From: Chaetorhynchus papuensis
Taxonomy: Eukaryota > Chordata > Aves > Passeriformes > Rhipiduridae
Length of the DNA stretch: 64,000 nt
Reading direction: 5' to 3'
Assembly: GCA_013396525.1 (NCBI GenBank)
Contig: VWYX01000715.1
Coordinates: 36,718-100,717, forward strand
The position numbers and the translations under genes are program-made. Positions within the stretch are counted from its first letter, which is position 1. Each line of letters begins with the position of its first letter. Positions 52,809 through 64,000 of this stretch are shown here, piece after piece. The notes below the pieces were generated by a model. That model had not been told where the DNA came from, did not search any database, and saw only the letters and a program-made list of their open reading frames with translations.

Positions 52809-54145
52809 TGCCCTCCTCTGTTCCAGACAAGAATAATTATTTTTTATTGAATTTTCACTAAATGACATAGCTATGTTTTAAGATTTGTATTAATAAGAGA
52901 CTAAATTCAAATTTCATCTAGGGAAATTAAATTTTGCTTTTTCTTGTGTATTTCATGCCTTTATCAATAGCTTGAAAGCGCTAGGTTGTGGAATTAAGTT
53001 CATTATGATGACTAAGCCTAGCTCTTCACCTTGTCTTATTTTTCCAAATCCTCATCAAGAACTCCTGTGATGTCGATTTCCATTTCTAATATGAAGCACA
53101 GTAGGCCAAATAATCTTCCTAAAACTTTATCCACACAAACTCTAGACAGTAAATGTAGTTATTTTTATTATTTTTCTTTAAATGAAAATAATTTTTCTGA
53201 GGGTTCTACTTAGAGCTGGTAATAGTCATAGAGACTTGTTTCCTCTGTTTGCTGAGGAATAATATTGGTAGTTTTATTTTCAAATTATGATTACCCTTTA
53301 ACTCTGAGCATTTCATCCTCATTGCTGCAGTGTGAGATCTGCAGAATGTCAGGCATTGAGGAAAAATACCAGGAACTTTAGTGTGGTGACTCCTGAAGAG
53401 TATTCTAAGAAACTTACCACATTCTTAGTCCTAGAAATTCTAGCCAAGATGTGTAATAGCAGAAAGCACAGCAGATTGCTCGGGCATGTAGGCAGATATT
53501 CAGAATGAAAGGGCTGTCTAAAACTACCCTAACTGTTTTGCAGAACAGACCACAGAGTCTGACCCAAATTTCAACTAATAATCTGAAAACCTGGAAGTAT
53601 TTCCAGGAAGATTTTGATCAAAAAATTTCAGGGTTGAGAGTGTGCATATATGATTTATAATAAAATAATCTCCACCTTCTGTCATGAGACATGGCCTCTA
53701 TGTGCTTTCCCTACGAAATCTAATGAAAGTCTAAAAAACAAGGAGGTTTTATTTTAAACAATGGGTGTCAGTTCCTTTTTTTTTATCAGCAGTCATAACT
53801 GACGTGTTTTCAGAAAGGTGCCCAGACAATTCTCAGAATTATGCCACTTGATTCATCAATCTGAATGAAGATTCATCCACATGAAATTCTAATTTTTACT
53901 TAGATTGTTATTATTACAGGATATCAGAAACTATTCTCTGTGCCTTTAATAGTTATTGTAATGCTGTACCTGTTGCCTTATTCATAATTTCTAATTTCTG
54001 CAGCGTTATTAAATTCACAATACAGTACACTTTCTTAATCATACCTGGAATTCTGCATTTGATCCAAACATCTTTGACTTATAAGATTTATTTTCCTCTC
54101 TATATAAAGCTATAGAGTAATAAAACTAATTTTCTGGTGTTGCAG
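52809..54145. other. AT-rich unique DNA, no gene seen
   Basis: Nothing recognisable. Confidence 0.55.
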
Positions 54146-54243
54146 GTACAGAAAGTTCCCTTCAATTGCCCAGACCAAGGGCAATGCTGGCCGTTAATTT
54201 CACCTCAAGCATTTGGATTTATCTTTTTGGAATTGTAGTACAG
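54146..54243 (+). other. candidate exon with signal-peptide-like start (speculative)
   Basis: A 98-bp segment bounded by an acceptor-like site (actaat branch-like motif at 54126-54131, 'tggtgttgcag' ending 54145) and a donor-like site CAG/GTTAGT at 54244. One of the three frames is open throughout, with 2 nt then 32 codons, and ends in phase 0. An ATG at 54184 with G at -3 begins 20 codons to the donor: a short polar start with an NFT sequon, then the hydrophobic stretch SSIWIYLFGIVVQ. That layout resembles a signal-peptide exon of a secreted or membrane protein. I do not recognise the protein and no neighbouring exon is identified. The polypyrimidine tract is weak. It may be a chance arrangement. 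Confidence 0.18.
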
Positions 54244-57200
54244 GTTAGTTTATCTTTCAGCTTTGCATAATGATTGCTTTTTCTCCTACATTTCCGTTAG
54301 ATTCTCACTACCAATTATCAGGTTTCATCTAATGAATTTAAGCAGCACCTCAAATGCCATTTAAGATGTCCTAAACTATTCTGTCTGCCTAGAGAGGGGA
54401 CAAATGTTTCTGTATTCCTTATGTCATATCTACCACCTCTGTGCATACATCTTAGATGTGCTGGGCATGAGTCTAATAGCACCAGAAAATTGTGTGTAGA
54501 AAACTGAATTGAGACCAGGGGCACTCCATAATGTGTGACTCATCATATCCTACTTTACCCTGCTAATTATGCTCAAAGCAGGAATTAAGAGCCTGCTGTA
54601 GTTCATGAAGTGAGAATTATACCTCTACAGGGAACTCAGTGCAGTCCAATATGGGACAGAAATCCTTGCCTAACTGTAAGTGTTCAGTGACCCTTGTGGT
54701 ATTCTGTAATAATTTACCAAGACTCCAGACTTCCACAAGAGCTTGACTCTGCTTTAAGTCCTTTGTCACAACTCCAGGTCCATGTGAGTACCTTGGGGTC
54801 TTTAGGGCATAAACACTTGTATGTAAGCAACTGAGTCCCATTGCTGACGGGACTGATTGCTGACCTGTATTCTAGGGTCAACTGCTTGTCTTGATCCAGA
54901 TGTAAAGTCCTACTGACCCACCTAAATTTAGGCATATAATGTCAGCTAGAAGGCCATAGAGAATCAGAAATCTGTGTGATAGCTGACAAGTGTGACAGCC
55001 TGATCTGTATCCTTCTGGATCAGCATGCAGAAGCCAAGTGAAATACTGTGGGTCTTCTCAGACAATCATAGATAACTAAAAACTTTGAATCAAGTTTTGT
55101 GGCAGTAATGGTAATCCAGACCCTTATGTGCCTGCTTACATCCATCCAAATATCTGAATGTCTCAAACTGAACTGTACTTCCAAAACTAATTTGACTTTC
55201 TCCTCAAATATTTGAGAGTAAAAGAAATCATGCTTCATTCCCCATTCATCTCTTGGTTTTGAAATTGATCATTTCTTTGTAATCCTGGGACAAAACTCAT
55301 AAAAGATCCCTCAGCAATATTCCTGAATGAAACCTGATCATTGGTAGTGAGCATTTTATTGAAAAGAAAGAGCAAAAAGCAATCATTTTGGAAGCCTGCA
55401 ACAGAAACTAACCTGTATTACAATTCCTAAAAGAGAAATTCATACAGCTAAGGTGAAGCATTGCATGTATTGGTGCACTCTTTTAATGCTGAAGGGCTAT
55501 ACAAATCAAATGCAAATTAAACATCAGAATGTAGAAAAAAATGCAGTTCTTCCCTTGAATCTATTAGTTTTAGGAAAGCAAAGCAAACATTGTGAGCTAC
55601 AATGGCAGAAACATAATACAACTCTCTCTCTAAATCTCTTAGGCAACAAAAAAACCCAACAATATATTATAAATTCTGTAGTGCACCTGTTTCAGACAAA
55701 GAATATATCCTCTATGCAGATCAACAAAATTACATGATCATAACATGATGATTACATGATGATAACTAAGATTAGCAAAATAGTTTAAAGCTGGGAGAAG
55801 TAAAGTAGGGCAAAAAGTACATAAAGGAAAATTACTAACACAGGGGAAGAAAGAGCTGAAAAGATTCCTTAATTTGAGTTTGTAGTTACTCATGGGGTAG
55901 TGCACAGCTACTTGAGTAGCATACTTGAAAGATTTTCCATGTCTGTGAGCAAGATGAAATGAATTAGTGATGAAGTCTAGGCACTCCCCTTCTCTTCCTC
56001 AGGAAGAATGGCTGACTACATTTTTCAGTCGGCATATCATTGGAAGAATTTTGCTCTGGGGTGTCCCCAACATTATTCATATTCAGGGAGAATCCATCAA
56101 GAAACACACTGATACTTCTCATAGTCCCTGTAGTTTCCTTACTGCACTGATTCCACGGAATCCCTGACTCATTCTCATGATTGTCAATTGAAGGTTAAGT
56201 TCCATTTTTATTGCTGTCAGAGTTGCATTGCTCTTTCACGGCTTTTAAAAAATAGCTGGAAGTCATCTGAATAAAGGATACATAGTGGATACTGTTAGCT
56301 CCCACTCAAGAGCGACCACTGTCCCTAGAAATTGAATTGATTTTCTTTCAACACCTGATGAGAGGAGAGTAGTGAAACTTGTATTTGACATTTTTCCAAG
56401 CTATGGGTAAACATGTTTATAAGAAAGTACAATGAAGTTAAGCTACAGAGGACCAGCAGCAAAAGAGTGATTTTGAAGAAAGTGAAAAAAAAGTGTCTTG
56501 CATCAACACATAAAAAAAGGAGGATTTGCATAGCAAATGAACATTTGGCTTAATAGATTGTAATTTCATTTTTCTAGATGTCTTTCAAATCACAAATACA
56601 CAACGCGCTCTACGTATCCTGTTAGAAAAAGAGGAAGATTCCTCAGGAAGAGTCCAGGACATTCTTGTACAAAGGAATAAAAAATTACCTAGGAGTTGTG
56701 AAACATGTAAAAATGAAGATTCAAATAGCTGAAATTGGTGATTTTTTCCCCAAGATACTTATATGCATCTTTCTTTCCTATGCCATGTTTTACATTTTTA
56801 TAGATTTCTACTCCCACTGTTAATAGATTATGGCATTAAGCATCACTTTATTATTCTAAAGTCATCCATTTTCTTTCATTGGAACATTGGATTGTATCAT
56901 GAGGTTCACAGGGCAGAATAAAGAATATTAATTATCCCTGCATTTCTTTAGTGTTTTATGTTTTAGCAAGAATATTTTTGCAGAAAATTCACTCCCAAAA
57001 CAACTTCTCTCAGTAATATGATTATTTTCTCAAAGTGTATGCTTTATATCACCAAAAAATGCAATTTGTGTGAACTTCTGAGCTATATTAAAATACATAT
57101 ATTTAATATTGTATGGGATGTTATTGCATTCGTGTCTCATGCAACAGTACAGTTTCTGATGATATGGAAAAAGAGAGTATTATTCTGCTTTTTGTTTATA

Positions 57201-57855
57201 TTATCTTCACACTAGAGTTAAATTTATTGTGTTTACACTTCACTGCAGGATGTCAAGTATCATCAAAAGGCTATTACTGGTATAAAACATAAAAAAGAAA
57301 CCCTATTTTTTTATTTCACCACTTTAATGGGAAAGGGAAACATATAAACTGATTTGCTCATCCAGATGGAATTTGAGATAAGGCTACCATGTATAGATCA
57401 GTTTGATACAGGACCTTAGTGAAATTGATTTGGGAACTGGTCCTTGTCTCCTGAAATGAAATTCTTGTTCCTCGGTTAATTACTACATCAGTCTGAACGG
57501 TCCTAGCAAAACAGTGGATGGGAAGTTTAGGTGTGTGTTTGGACTTGATACTCAATAGACCCCTATGCTATCTATTAAGGAATTCAGAGGATTCTTATTT
57601 CTTTCTCATTGGAACCATATTTTTCTTTACCACAGAGGAAACTTCTCCTCAAAAGGACAAGTTACTCAAGTGCTTCTCTATGGTTCCCATAATCTGGTAA
57701 GAAAGAATGGCCTGACAATTTCCAGCATTTCCTCTGACCATTTTCAAATATCTTGTGATAACAACATCTGCCTTTACATCATGACTTTGTTTTTAAACTT
57801 ATGGTTTCCCAGATTCTGAAGTGAATTGTCCATACTGATAAATTGTTTGTACTTT

Positions 57856-57905
57856 TAAGGTTGTTTTGTTGGTTTTGGTTTGTTGTTTTTTTGTGGTTTT
57901 TTTAG
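57856..57905. repeat. T/G-rich low-complexity tract
   Basis: About 50 bp composed almost only of T and G (tttggtttgttg-like units). Confidence 0.85.
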
Positions 57906-59523
57906 CTGAAGACAACTATTATTTTCAGCTGCAGACCCTAGAATGCCTTGAGGGTTACTGTGAGCCAGGAACAATTGCCAGTTGTTGGCTTGCCTGATGC
58001 CATGATATTTTGAAGTGTAGGAGAATTTATTTGTATGGATGCAATCTCTACAGAGCCAAATCACTTCAAGGCAAGAGAACTGCTGCCCCTGGCTGAGTGT
58101 TTTTGCCTCTTTCTGTCAGATGGATGTTATATAGCCCACACCTCTGTAATCATATTTTTCTAGATTTAGCAGTAATTTAAGCATTCTTTGATATAGAGAT
58201 TTATATATATAAAAGTATGTAAAAAAAAAGAGACAGATTGAAAAAAAAACCAAACTCAAATCTTTATCTCTATGATTTTCCCTGTGATCCAAGCAAGAGC
58301 ATGTGCTGTGCTTGCCAAATAAAGATACTGAATGCTTTTCACCTCTCATAGAAACCAGTAGTTTGTGTTGCTTTGCAACTCTAGGGAGTATTGTTGTGAC
58401 TGCATTGTCAGAAAAAGTCTGAAACATGGATTCACTGGAGCCCTACACAATCTTATAATTTCTCTCTGACATACTAAAGAGAAATTTGAAAAGGAACAAA
58501 CTTGCAAAACCAAATTTAATTTCCTTTCCTTTTTAATTTCCACTAATTTCCTAATGGAATGAAGAAATTTGTATGGCTAAGGCAGACGTAGGTGAAAACA
58601 GAAGTTTAGATCAGAATTTTTTTTCTTTTTGTTGGTAGGAGCAATTACCTTTCCATTCTCATCTGTTCCGAGAGGTTAAGAAGAATAATTGCTAAACATT
58701 GAGACATCAGAAAAAGCTCAGAAGCAAGTTGATGAACTTGCTATTAATCTGCAGCACCTTTTTAGTATATTCACATCTTTTCAAAATTCAGATACTTCAC
58801 ATTCCCTTCCTGAAGAGTTTACATGTCGATAAACCCCACAGGCTAAGTTTCTCTGTTACTGTATATAAATGTTCCCTATTTTGTTAGTTGATCTCCGTAA
58901 GGTTCAAAGATATACTTAGTATCAAGTCTTTTACGCAAAGAACACTCTAGGCATATAGAACATAAAAATGTCACAGTGATTATTTAGGTTTACAATTTGA
59001 ATTTCATACCTCTTCTTTGATCTGGTATGTTTTTAACACTGTGGTTTTAAAGAAAAGAAAATTACATGTGAAGCATGTGCAAAAAGCATCAGTCATTTGC
59101 AGTTTACTGTATGTCAATATTTAGACTGGTTGCAAAATCTCTGACCTTGCAAGTGCTAACAAGATTTTTGTATTGTGCTAAACTTTAGCCAGTCCTGCAA
59201 CATATTTGTGTATTGAAAAGAGTAAAATGAGGGTGAAACTCTGTTTTTATCCTTTCACAATGACCTTTAGGATTTTGTTTCTAAAAAACTTACTAGGGAA
59301 AAAAAAAAGCATTGGCTGTATCTCAATTAGTAAATTAAAGGTGAATAGATGATTCTTTGTCATTAAACATATATTGTATGTTATTAAATCATTTTACCCC
59401 TGAAAGAGGTTGAGCTGAATGTAAACCAAGTAACGGGAATGGTCATACACTGTTCTTTACCTCTTGAATTCTGCCTGGGCAGTGTCTGGGAGAGTACAAG
59501 GTGGCTTAGACAGTACTATATCC

Positions 59524-59551
59524 ATCCTGAAGAGCTAATCCTGAAGAGCTA
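59524..59551. repeat. 14-bp perfect tandem duplication
   Basis: atcctgaagagcta occurs twice head-to-tail without mismatch. Confidence 0.92.
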
Positions 59552-59777
59552 ATATAACAGGGATTTTCCAGTGCCTGTGCACACTCCCAGGCACTGTTAA
59601 AATAGTAGTATAGACATAATCACTGATGCAAAGTGACAGGTTCTGGCTCCATAGGCAAATAGAAAGGTCAGGAGTTCATATAAACAGACAAATTCATTTT
59701 TATAATGCTCTTTTCTGTCTGTATTTCTACCTCTGAATTGTAGTACAGAGAAAATAATACAAGATATTATGTTATAT

Positions 59778-60210
59778 TGATGCCTTGAAGTGGCTACCTA
59801 AAAACAGAGTCTAGACAAGAATAAGAGAATAAAAGCAGGTATTTGTTTGAAGGGCTTTCAAAGGTACACCCTGGGCAGTCAAAAGGCTCCACCCAAGATG
59901 GACCCTGGGTCACAAGTTCTTCACACTTTTACAAGTTTGGTCCATTTGCGTATCAGGCTTAATTCTCCAATTATAACTTCAGTTAATGATGTAATTACCC
60001 CAAGTTTGCCCCTCCTCTTCAAAGGCTTTTAGTTTACACATTTTGGTTGCCTGGGACAATCAAGGTGTCCTTGAAGTGCAAACCTAGAGAAGGTTTGCTA
60101 TGTCTAACCAGCATGAGAGAACAGTAGTTCACAGGCCACACGAAACTCCAGAGTTACACACTAGACAGTACAGGATTTGAAAAATATAAAAATTAAAACC
60201 TGTGGCATCA
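59778..60210 (-). mobile_element. endogenous retrovirus solo LTR
   Basis: A 433-bp unit with exact inverted termini TGATGCC (59778-59784) and GGCATCA (60204-60210), TG..CA ends, and a flanking 4-bp ATAT on each side (59774-59777 and 60211-60214) that fits a target-site duplication. The text 'aataaaagcaggtatttg', 'gggtacaccctgggcag'-like, 'ctgggtcac', 'acctagagaagg', 'ccagcatgagagaacag' and 'acaggccacacgaaactcc' is familiar from an avian retroviral LTR read antisense. The minus orientation is inferred: there the poly(A)-signal site reads AACAAA, apparently mutated. No internal genes flank it, so it is a solo LTR. Confidence 0.82.
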
Positions 60211-60215
60211 ATATA

Positions 60216-60805
60216 AGAAAGCAACTGTGGCTTTTTTCTTCAACAAGGGCAAGAAGAAAGATCCGGGGAACTACAGGCTTGTCAGCCCCACCTCAGGCCC
60301 TAGGAAGGTGGAGCGCTGCCAGCATTTTGGGGAAGGTGATACTTGCACTCTGCGGGAGTTCTGGGTCCAGTTCTCGGCTCACCAGTACAAGTAAGATTCC
60401 AGTGCAGGCCCATAAAAGTCACAAAGGTATGAGAGCATCTCTCCTTTAAGGAAGATAGTTTAAACTGAATAAGAGAAGGCTAAAGAAAATAACCAGCAGG
60501 AGACAAAGATGATGCAGAAGCCAGGCTCTTCTCAGTGGTACCCACTGACAGGACCAGACACAATAGGCACAAATTAAAAAAACATGACATTTCACCCAAT
60601 CACAGTAACTTTTCTTTTTCCTGTGGGAGTGACTGAGCACTGGGAAAGATTGTCCAGAGAGGTTGTGGAGTCTCTATCCTTGGGGATATTTAAAGCCCAC
60701 TGGACAGTCCTGGGTGACCTGCTCTAAGTGATCCTGTTGGAGTAAGGGGTTGGAATAGAAGGTCTCCTCAAGTCCACTTCAACCTCAACAATTCTGTGAA
60801 ACACT
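60216..60805 (+). mobile_element. CR1 LINE with internal deletion, sense
   Basis: Sense CR1 directly after the LTR. It opens with coding text that translates to KGKKKDPGNYRLVSPTS, a conserved reverse-transcriptase motif, then at about 60315-60365 jumps to the much later 'ttctgggtccagttctcggctc' (equivalent to CVQFWAPQ). By comparison with better copies a large internal piece is missing. It continues through 'aataagagaaggcta', 'gccaggctcttctcagtggt', 'ccagagaggttgtggagtctc' and ends at 'cctcaacaattctgtg'. Frameshifts and stops make it inactive. Confidence 0.9.
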
Positions 60806-60812
60806 GCATGGG

Positions 60813-62614
60813 CATATACGCAGCAGTTTCAAAATGCATTTAAAGGAACAATTGCGTACTTTAACAAACAGAGAAGAAACCAACCCATATAGATTTAATA
60901 CAACTTTCAGTGAATTCAGTGTTTTATAAAACAAAAATCTGAATAGAAGGATGACCCAGCAGACTTTGAAAGAGCAGGAAAACAAAGAGAGAGGGTAAAC
61001 TTTTAACATCTGACCTTTAGAAACAGCTTCCTCACACCGTTCTCAATCCGGAAACATGAACACAATAGCAGTATACAATGCATTGCCATCCTGACCTCCA
61101 CAGAACTCTTTGCGTAATAAGGCATTAGCTTTGTAATTTGCTATTCTGTCAAAAAATAATAATAAAAATAAATAATGAAATGCACCATACCGGTAATACA
61201 GAGAGTAAAACCTACAGCTGTGATTGGTCATGTCCCTGCTGAATGTTTTGCTCACTAAGATATAGAAATCACTGTCACTTTTCCCATGTCACCAACCCTC
61301 TGACTCTTACAGTTGTCATTCTGAAATACTTCAGTTGCAGCTGGAGAAATAAGACACAGCAGGTATCACTTTTCCTTGCCCCTTCTGTTCCTCATGCTGT
61401 AGTTTACAGGTCAGAGTATTCTTTTGACAAATAAGAGGTGAGATCCCACTCCTGAGATAAACCACATCTGTTTTCTGAGTGAAATTCTTAACCACTGGGC
61501 TTTAAAGCACTGTCACTGTTCTGAATAGAACAAATCCAACTAACCTATGTCTTCCCCCTACGGAAAGGACTGTTCCAAAAAAAAAGCAAAACTAACAGTG
61601 CTTAAGGATGTATTCTAGATTTTTCCTCATGGAAAATGCCATACTACCTCTCCCAGAATTTGGATTTTTACTCTGAAGAAAATCCTTTCACTGAATAAAA
61701 ATTATACTATGTATTAAAAAAGAGAGAAGAATCTGCAGAGGAGATGCTTAATTATAGCAATTTATCTTTTTCTTTCAATGTGTAAAGGGAATTTTTTGAA
61801 GGAAAAACTATGTGGGAAGAGAAGATGGGAAAAAAGAAAAATAAAATCTTTCATCTGCCCACTTGTCTTTAACATGATGTAGACAAGGGAAGAGAAATTC
61901 AGATAAATGACCTTACATTCTGAGTACACGAGGATATTTACTCTTTCCTGCAAGACTAAGAAATATGTATAGTAAACTACTACTCTGTTGTGGCAATATC
62001 TTGCCTAACAAAAATAAAAGACCCTCTGGCTTCGAAGGCAGAGGAAATTTCTAGCAGAATGTCAGGAGCTGAACATCAGGCTCTGATTTATTCCATTTTC
62101 CCTAGTCTTTAAATGAAATAAAGAACAGTTCAGGAGAGAGAGACTGGTGTTTACTTGTCTTTGCTGCTATCTCTGATTGGTGTTAGGGACTGCTTCTAAA
62201 ACTGAACAAAGATATCTGATTTAATTATTTTGTTATAAAAGAATGAATTTGCCACTTGATATTTTTTCAGTGGACTATACTACTTGTGTGTTTTTGTGGA
62301 GATTTGAAAGTTGTAAGGTAAATCTAGGACACCAGTAGTATCCTCTATCTGCCCTGAAAGCAGACAATGAGTTTTGTTTACCTGAAAGTACTGGAAGCTC
62401 TTACTCCTGGAAAATGCTGTCCTGGTGTATGCCTGTTCGTCAGAACACTGTGTAGAAAAATACTACATGTATTTTATATAAAACTAGCATAAAATAAATG
62501 TCTAAAGTGTTTAGCTACATTATAGTCACACTGAGAGATAAATATTATCATATTTTGTTATTTATATAAAGAATATGTAAAAAGTACATGCTTTATGTGT
62601 TTGCATACGAGACT
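60813..62614. other. AT-rich unique DNA, no gene seen
   Basis: Nothing recognisable. A-rich short runs occur at 61149-61176 and 61577-61585. Confidence 0.55.
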
Positions 62615-63275
62615 CACGGAACAGTCAAGGTGTGAAAAGACTCTGAAAAATCCTCTAATTAAACCCTGATGCTTAGAGTAGGGTGAGCTACAGCAAACTG
62701 TTCATGAGCACTGATTATTCCTAAGAACAGATACTGAAACCTCTCCGGGTAACCCATTCCAGTGTTTGACCACCATCACAGGGAAATGATTTTATTTTCT
62801 TGTGTTTAAATAGAATTTTTTGTATTCCAGTTTCTGTCCACTGCCATTTGTCCTGTCACTGGATACTACTGAGAGCCTGGCTCCATCTTCATATCTTCCT
62901 CCTTAGGTACCTATGCACATCGAGCCTTCTCTTCTCCCAGCTGAACAATCCCAGCTCTACCAGCCTCTCGTATGTCAGGTGCTTCAATCCCTTGGTCATC
63001 TTCATGGCATTTTGCTGGACATACCCCAGGATGTTTTTGTCACTACTGTACTGGAAGACCAAGAACTGAACACAGTACTCCACGTGTATCTCACCAGAGC
63101 TGAGTGGAGGGGAAGAATCACTTCCCTTGGACTGCTGACAACCCCCTGCCTAATGCAGCCCAGGATGCTGATGGCGTTCATGGCTTCAATAACACATTGC
63201 TGGCTCAAGGTCACCGTTTTATCTGCTAGGACTCCTAGGTCTGGTGTTTTTTTGCAATGCTGCTTTCCAGCATGA
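62615..63275 (-). mobile_element. CR1 LINE 3' part, antisense
   Basis: About 660 bp of antisense CR1: 'tagggtgagctacagcaaactg', 'ctctccgggtaacccattccagtgtttgaccacc', 'cctgtcactggatactactgag', 'tggctccatcttc', 'gagccttctcttctcccagctgaacaatcccagctc' and 'gaactgaacacagtactccacgtg'. On the minus strand it keeps reverse-transcriptase C-terminal coding in two frames: DLGVLADK..SQQC..ILGC..REVILPLHSALVR, then after a frameshift EYCVQF..KGLKHLTYE..ELGLFSWEKRRL. The octamer tail is eroded. Confidence 0.92.
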
Positions 63276-64000
63276 ACATTAGGTGAAAACAGTTGTGTAC
63301 ATTTATCAGTCATTATTCAGACTAACAGTGCTATATTGCCCCTGGAGATGAAGACAGCCAGTAGTGAGCACACAGTCATAATTACATCTGTTCTAATATA
63401 CAAAAAATACTAGTCACCTTTTTTTTTCTGATTGTGAAATTCACATGGCTAAACCCCTTTAACCTCCAAAAGAGACTGTTGGTGTTTCACTGCTTATTGG
63501 GAAAGGGGTCTTTCTTTTATCAAATAACAAACAAGGGATCCTTCTATTTAAAAGCATAGACGAGTTCACTGGTACTGTGTCATATGTCTGTATATATATG
63601 CACACATTTAAAACAATGTTTAAGGGCTTTAATGGGAATATCTTGTCTGGTAAGTGCTGAGTCACTCTAGTAAAGCAGCACTAAATTAGTCATCTGATAT
63701 TTTTACCTGATAGAGCTCCATATAAAGAAAACGTATTAGCTCTGGGCGTAGAAACAGCATGGCTATGTCATCAAAGGCAGCAGACAGGCAAATTGAGTCT
63801 TCTGGCAGGGATTATATGATGCAAGCAGACAATATTCAATCCCCCATGAGGTTGTTACCAGCTCTCTGTGCCTGCACATGCATAAACATTTCCACCTTCT
63901 AAAGGAAAATCCAGCTCCAGAATATGGCAGATAGACTGAAATGAAAACTTACTGGAATGCAGAATGTGCTTGTGTGGTTAGGACATATGCATTAGTAATA
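63276..64000. other. unique DNA, no gene seen
   Basis: Nothing recognisable up to the window edge. A T-run lies at 63419-63427. Confidence 0.55.

Larger units (their letters stand above)
54244..59777. other. AT-rich unique DNA, no gene seen
   Basis: No gene or large repeat recognised. Holds an 'acatgat' repeat cluster (about 55730-55765), a T/G-rich low-complexity tract (57856-57905), A-runs near 58211 and 58241, and a 14-bp tandem duplication (59524-59551). Confidence 0.5.

Noticed and set aside
1..64000. CRISPR arrays, bacterial operons, tRNA or rRNA genes
   Set aside because: No regularly spaced direct repeats, no long dense ORFs and no tRNA A/B box pair or rRNA core seen. The content is that of a vertebrate nuclear genome.

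Overview
This window is vertebrate nuclear DNA from a bird. The evidence is the repeat content: several 3' ends of CR1 non-LTR retrotransposons (the dominant avian LINE), one ending in the characteristic tandem 'attctatg'-type octamers, plus LTRs of bird endogenous retroviruses, one of them the common avian type whose outer end reads roughly TGT..TTGGTTTGACCCTG. The order or species cannot be fixed from this sequence. The DNA is AT-rich with almost no CpG-dense stretches, no open frame longer than 137 codons and no bacterial-type gene organisation.

No protein-coding gene, tRNA, rRNA or other structured RNA gene could be recognised. The window behaves like a large intergenic gene desert or the interior of a very long intron. 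The only host-exon candidates are one 98-bp splice-bounded open segment (54146-54243) that encodes a signal-peptide-like start and a 25-nt micro-exon-like segment (51229-51253). Both are speculative.

Layout. 1-373: 3' part of a CR1 that enters from the left edge, with an 86-codon open frame. 2327-2731: CR1 (+) with octamer tail. 3918-4102: CR1 (-). 5394-6300: old, long CR1 (-). 6301-17586: unique AT-rich DNA. 17587-17699: CR1 3' stub (+). 22507-22752: old CR1 (-). 23575-24084: ERV LTR (+). 25642-26225: truncated ERV LTR (-) with internal tandem repeats. 26490-26567: two adjacent near-perfect hairpins. 26568-47730: about 21 kb of mostly unique DNA with another perfect hairpin (38946-38979) and segments that look like conserved-enhancer candidates. 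47731-48011: old CR1 (-). 48012-59777: unique DNA with microsatellites and the candidate exons. 59778-60210: solo LTR (-) with clear inverted termini, butted against a deleted CR1 (+) at 60216-60805. 62615-63275: CR1 (-) retaining recognisable reverse-transcriptase C-terminal coding in two frames.

The recognisable parts are decayed retroelements. Apart from these, the most notable signals are the short-loop perfect inverted repeats and the exon candidate at 54.1 kb. Family assignments rest on my recall of avian repeat consensus patterns, not on a database search.
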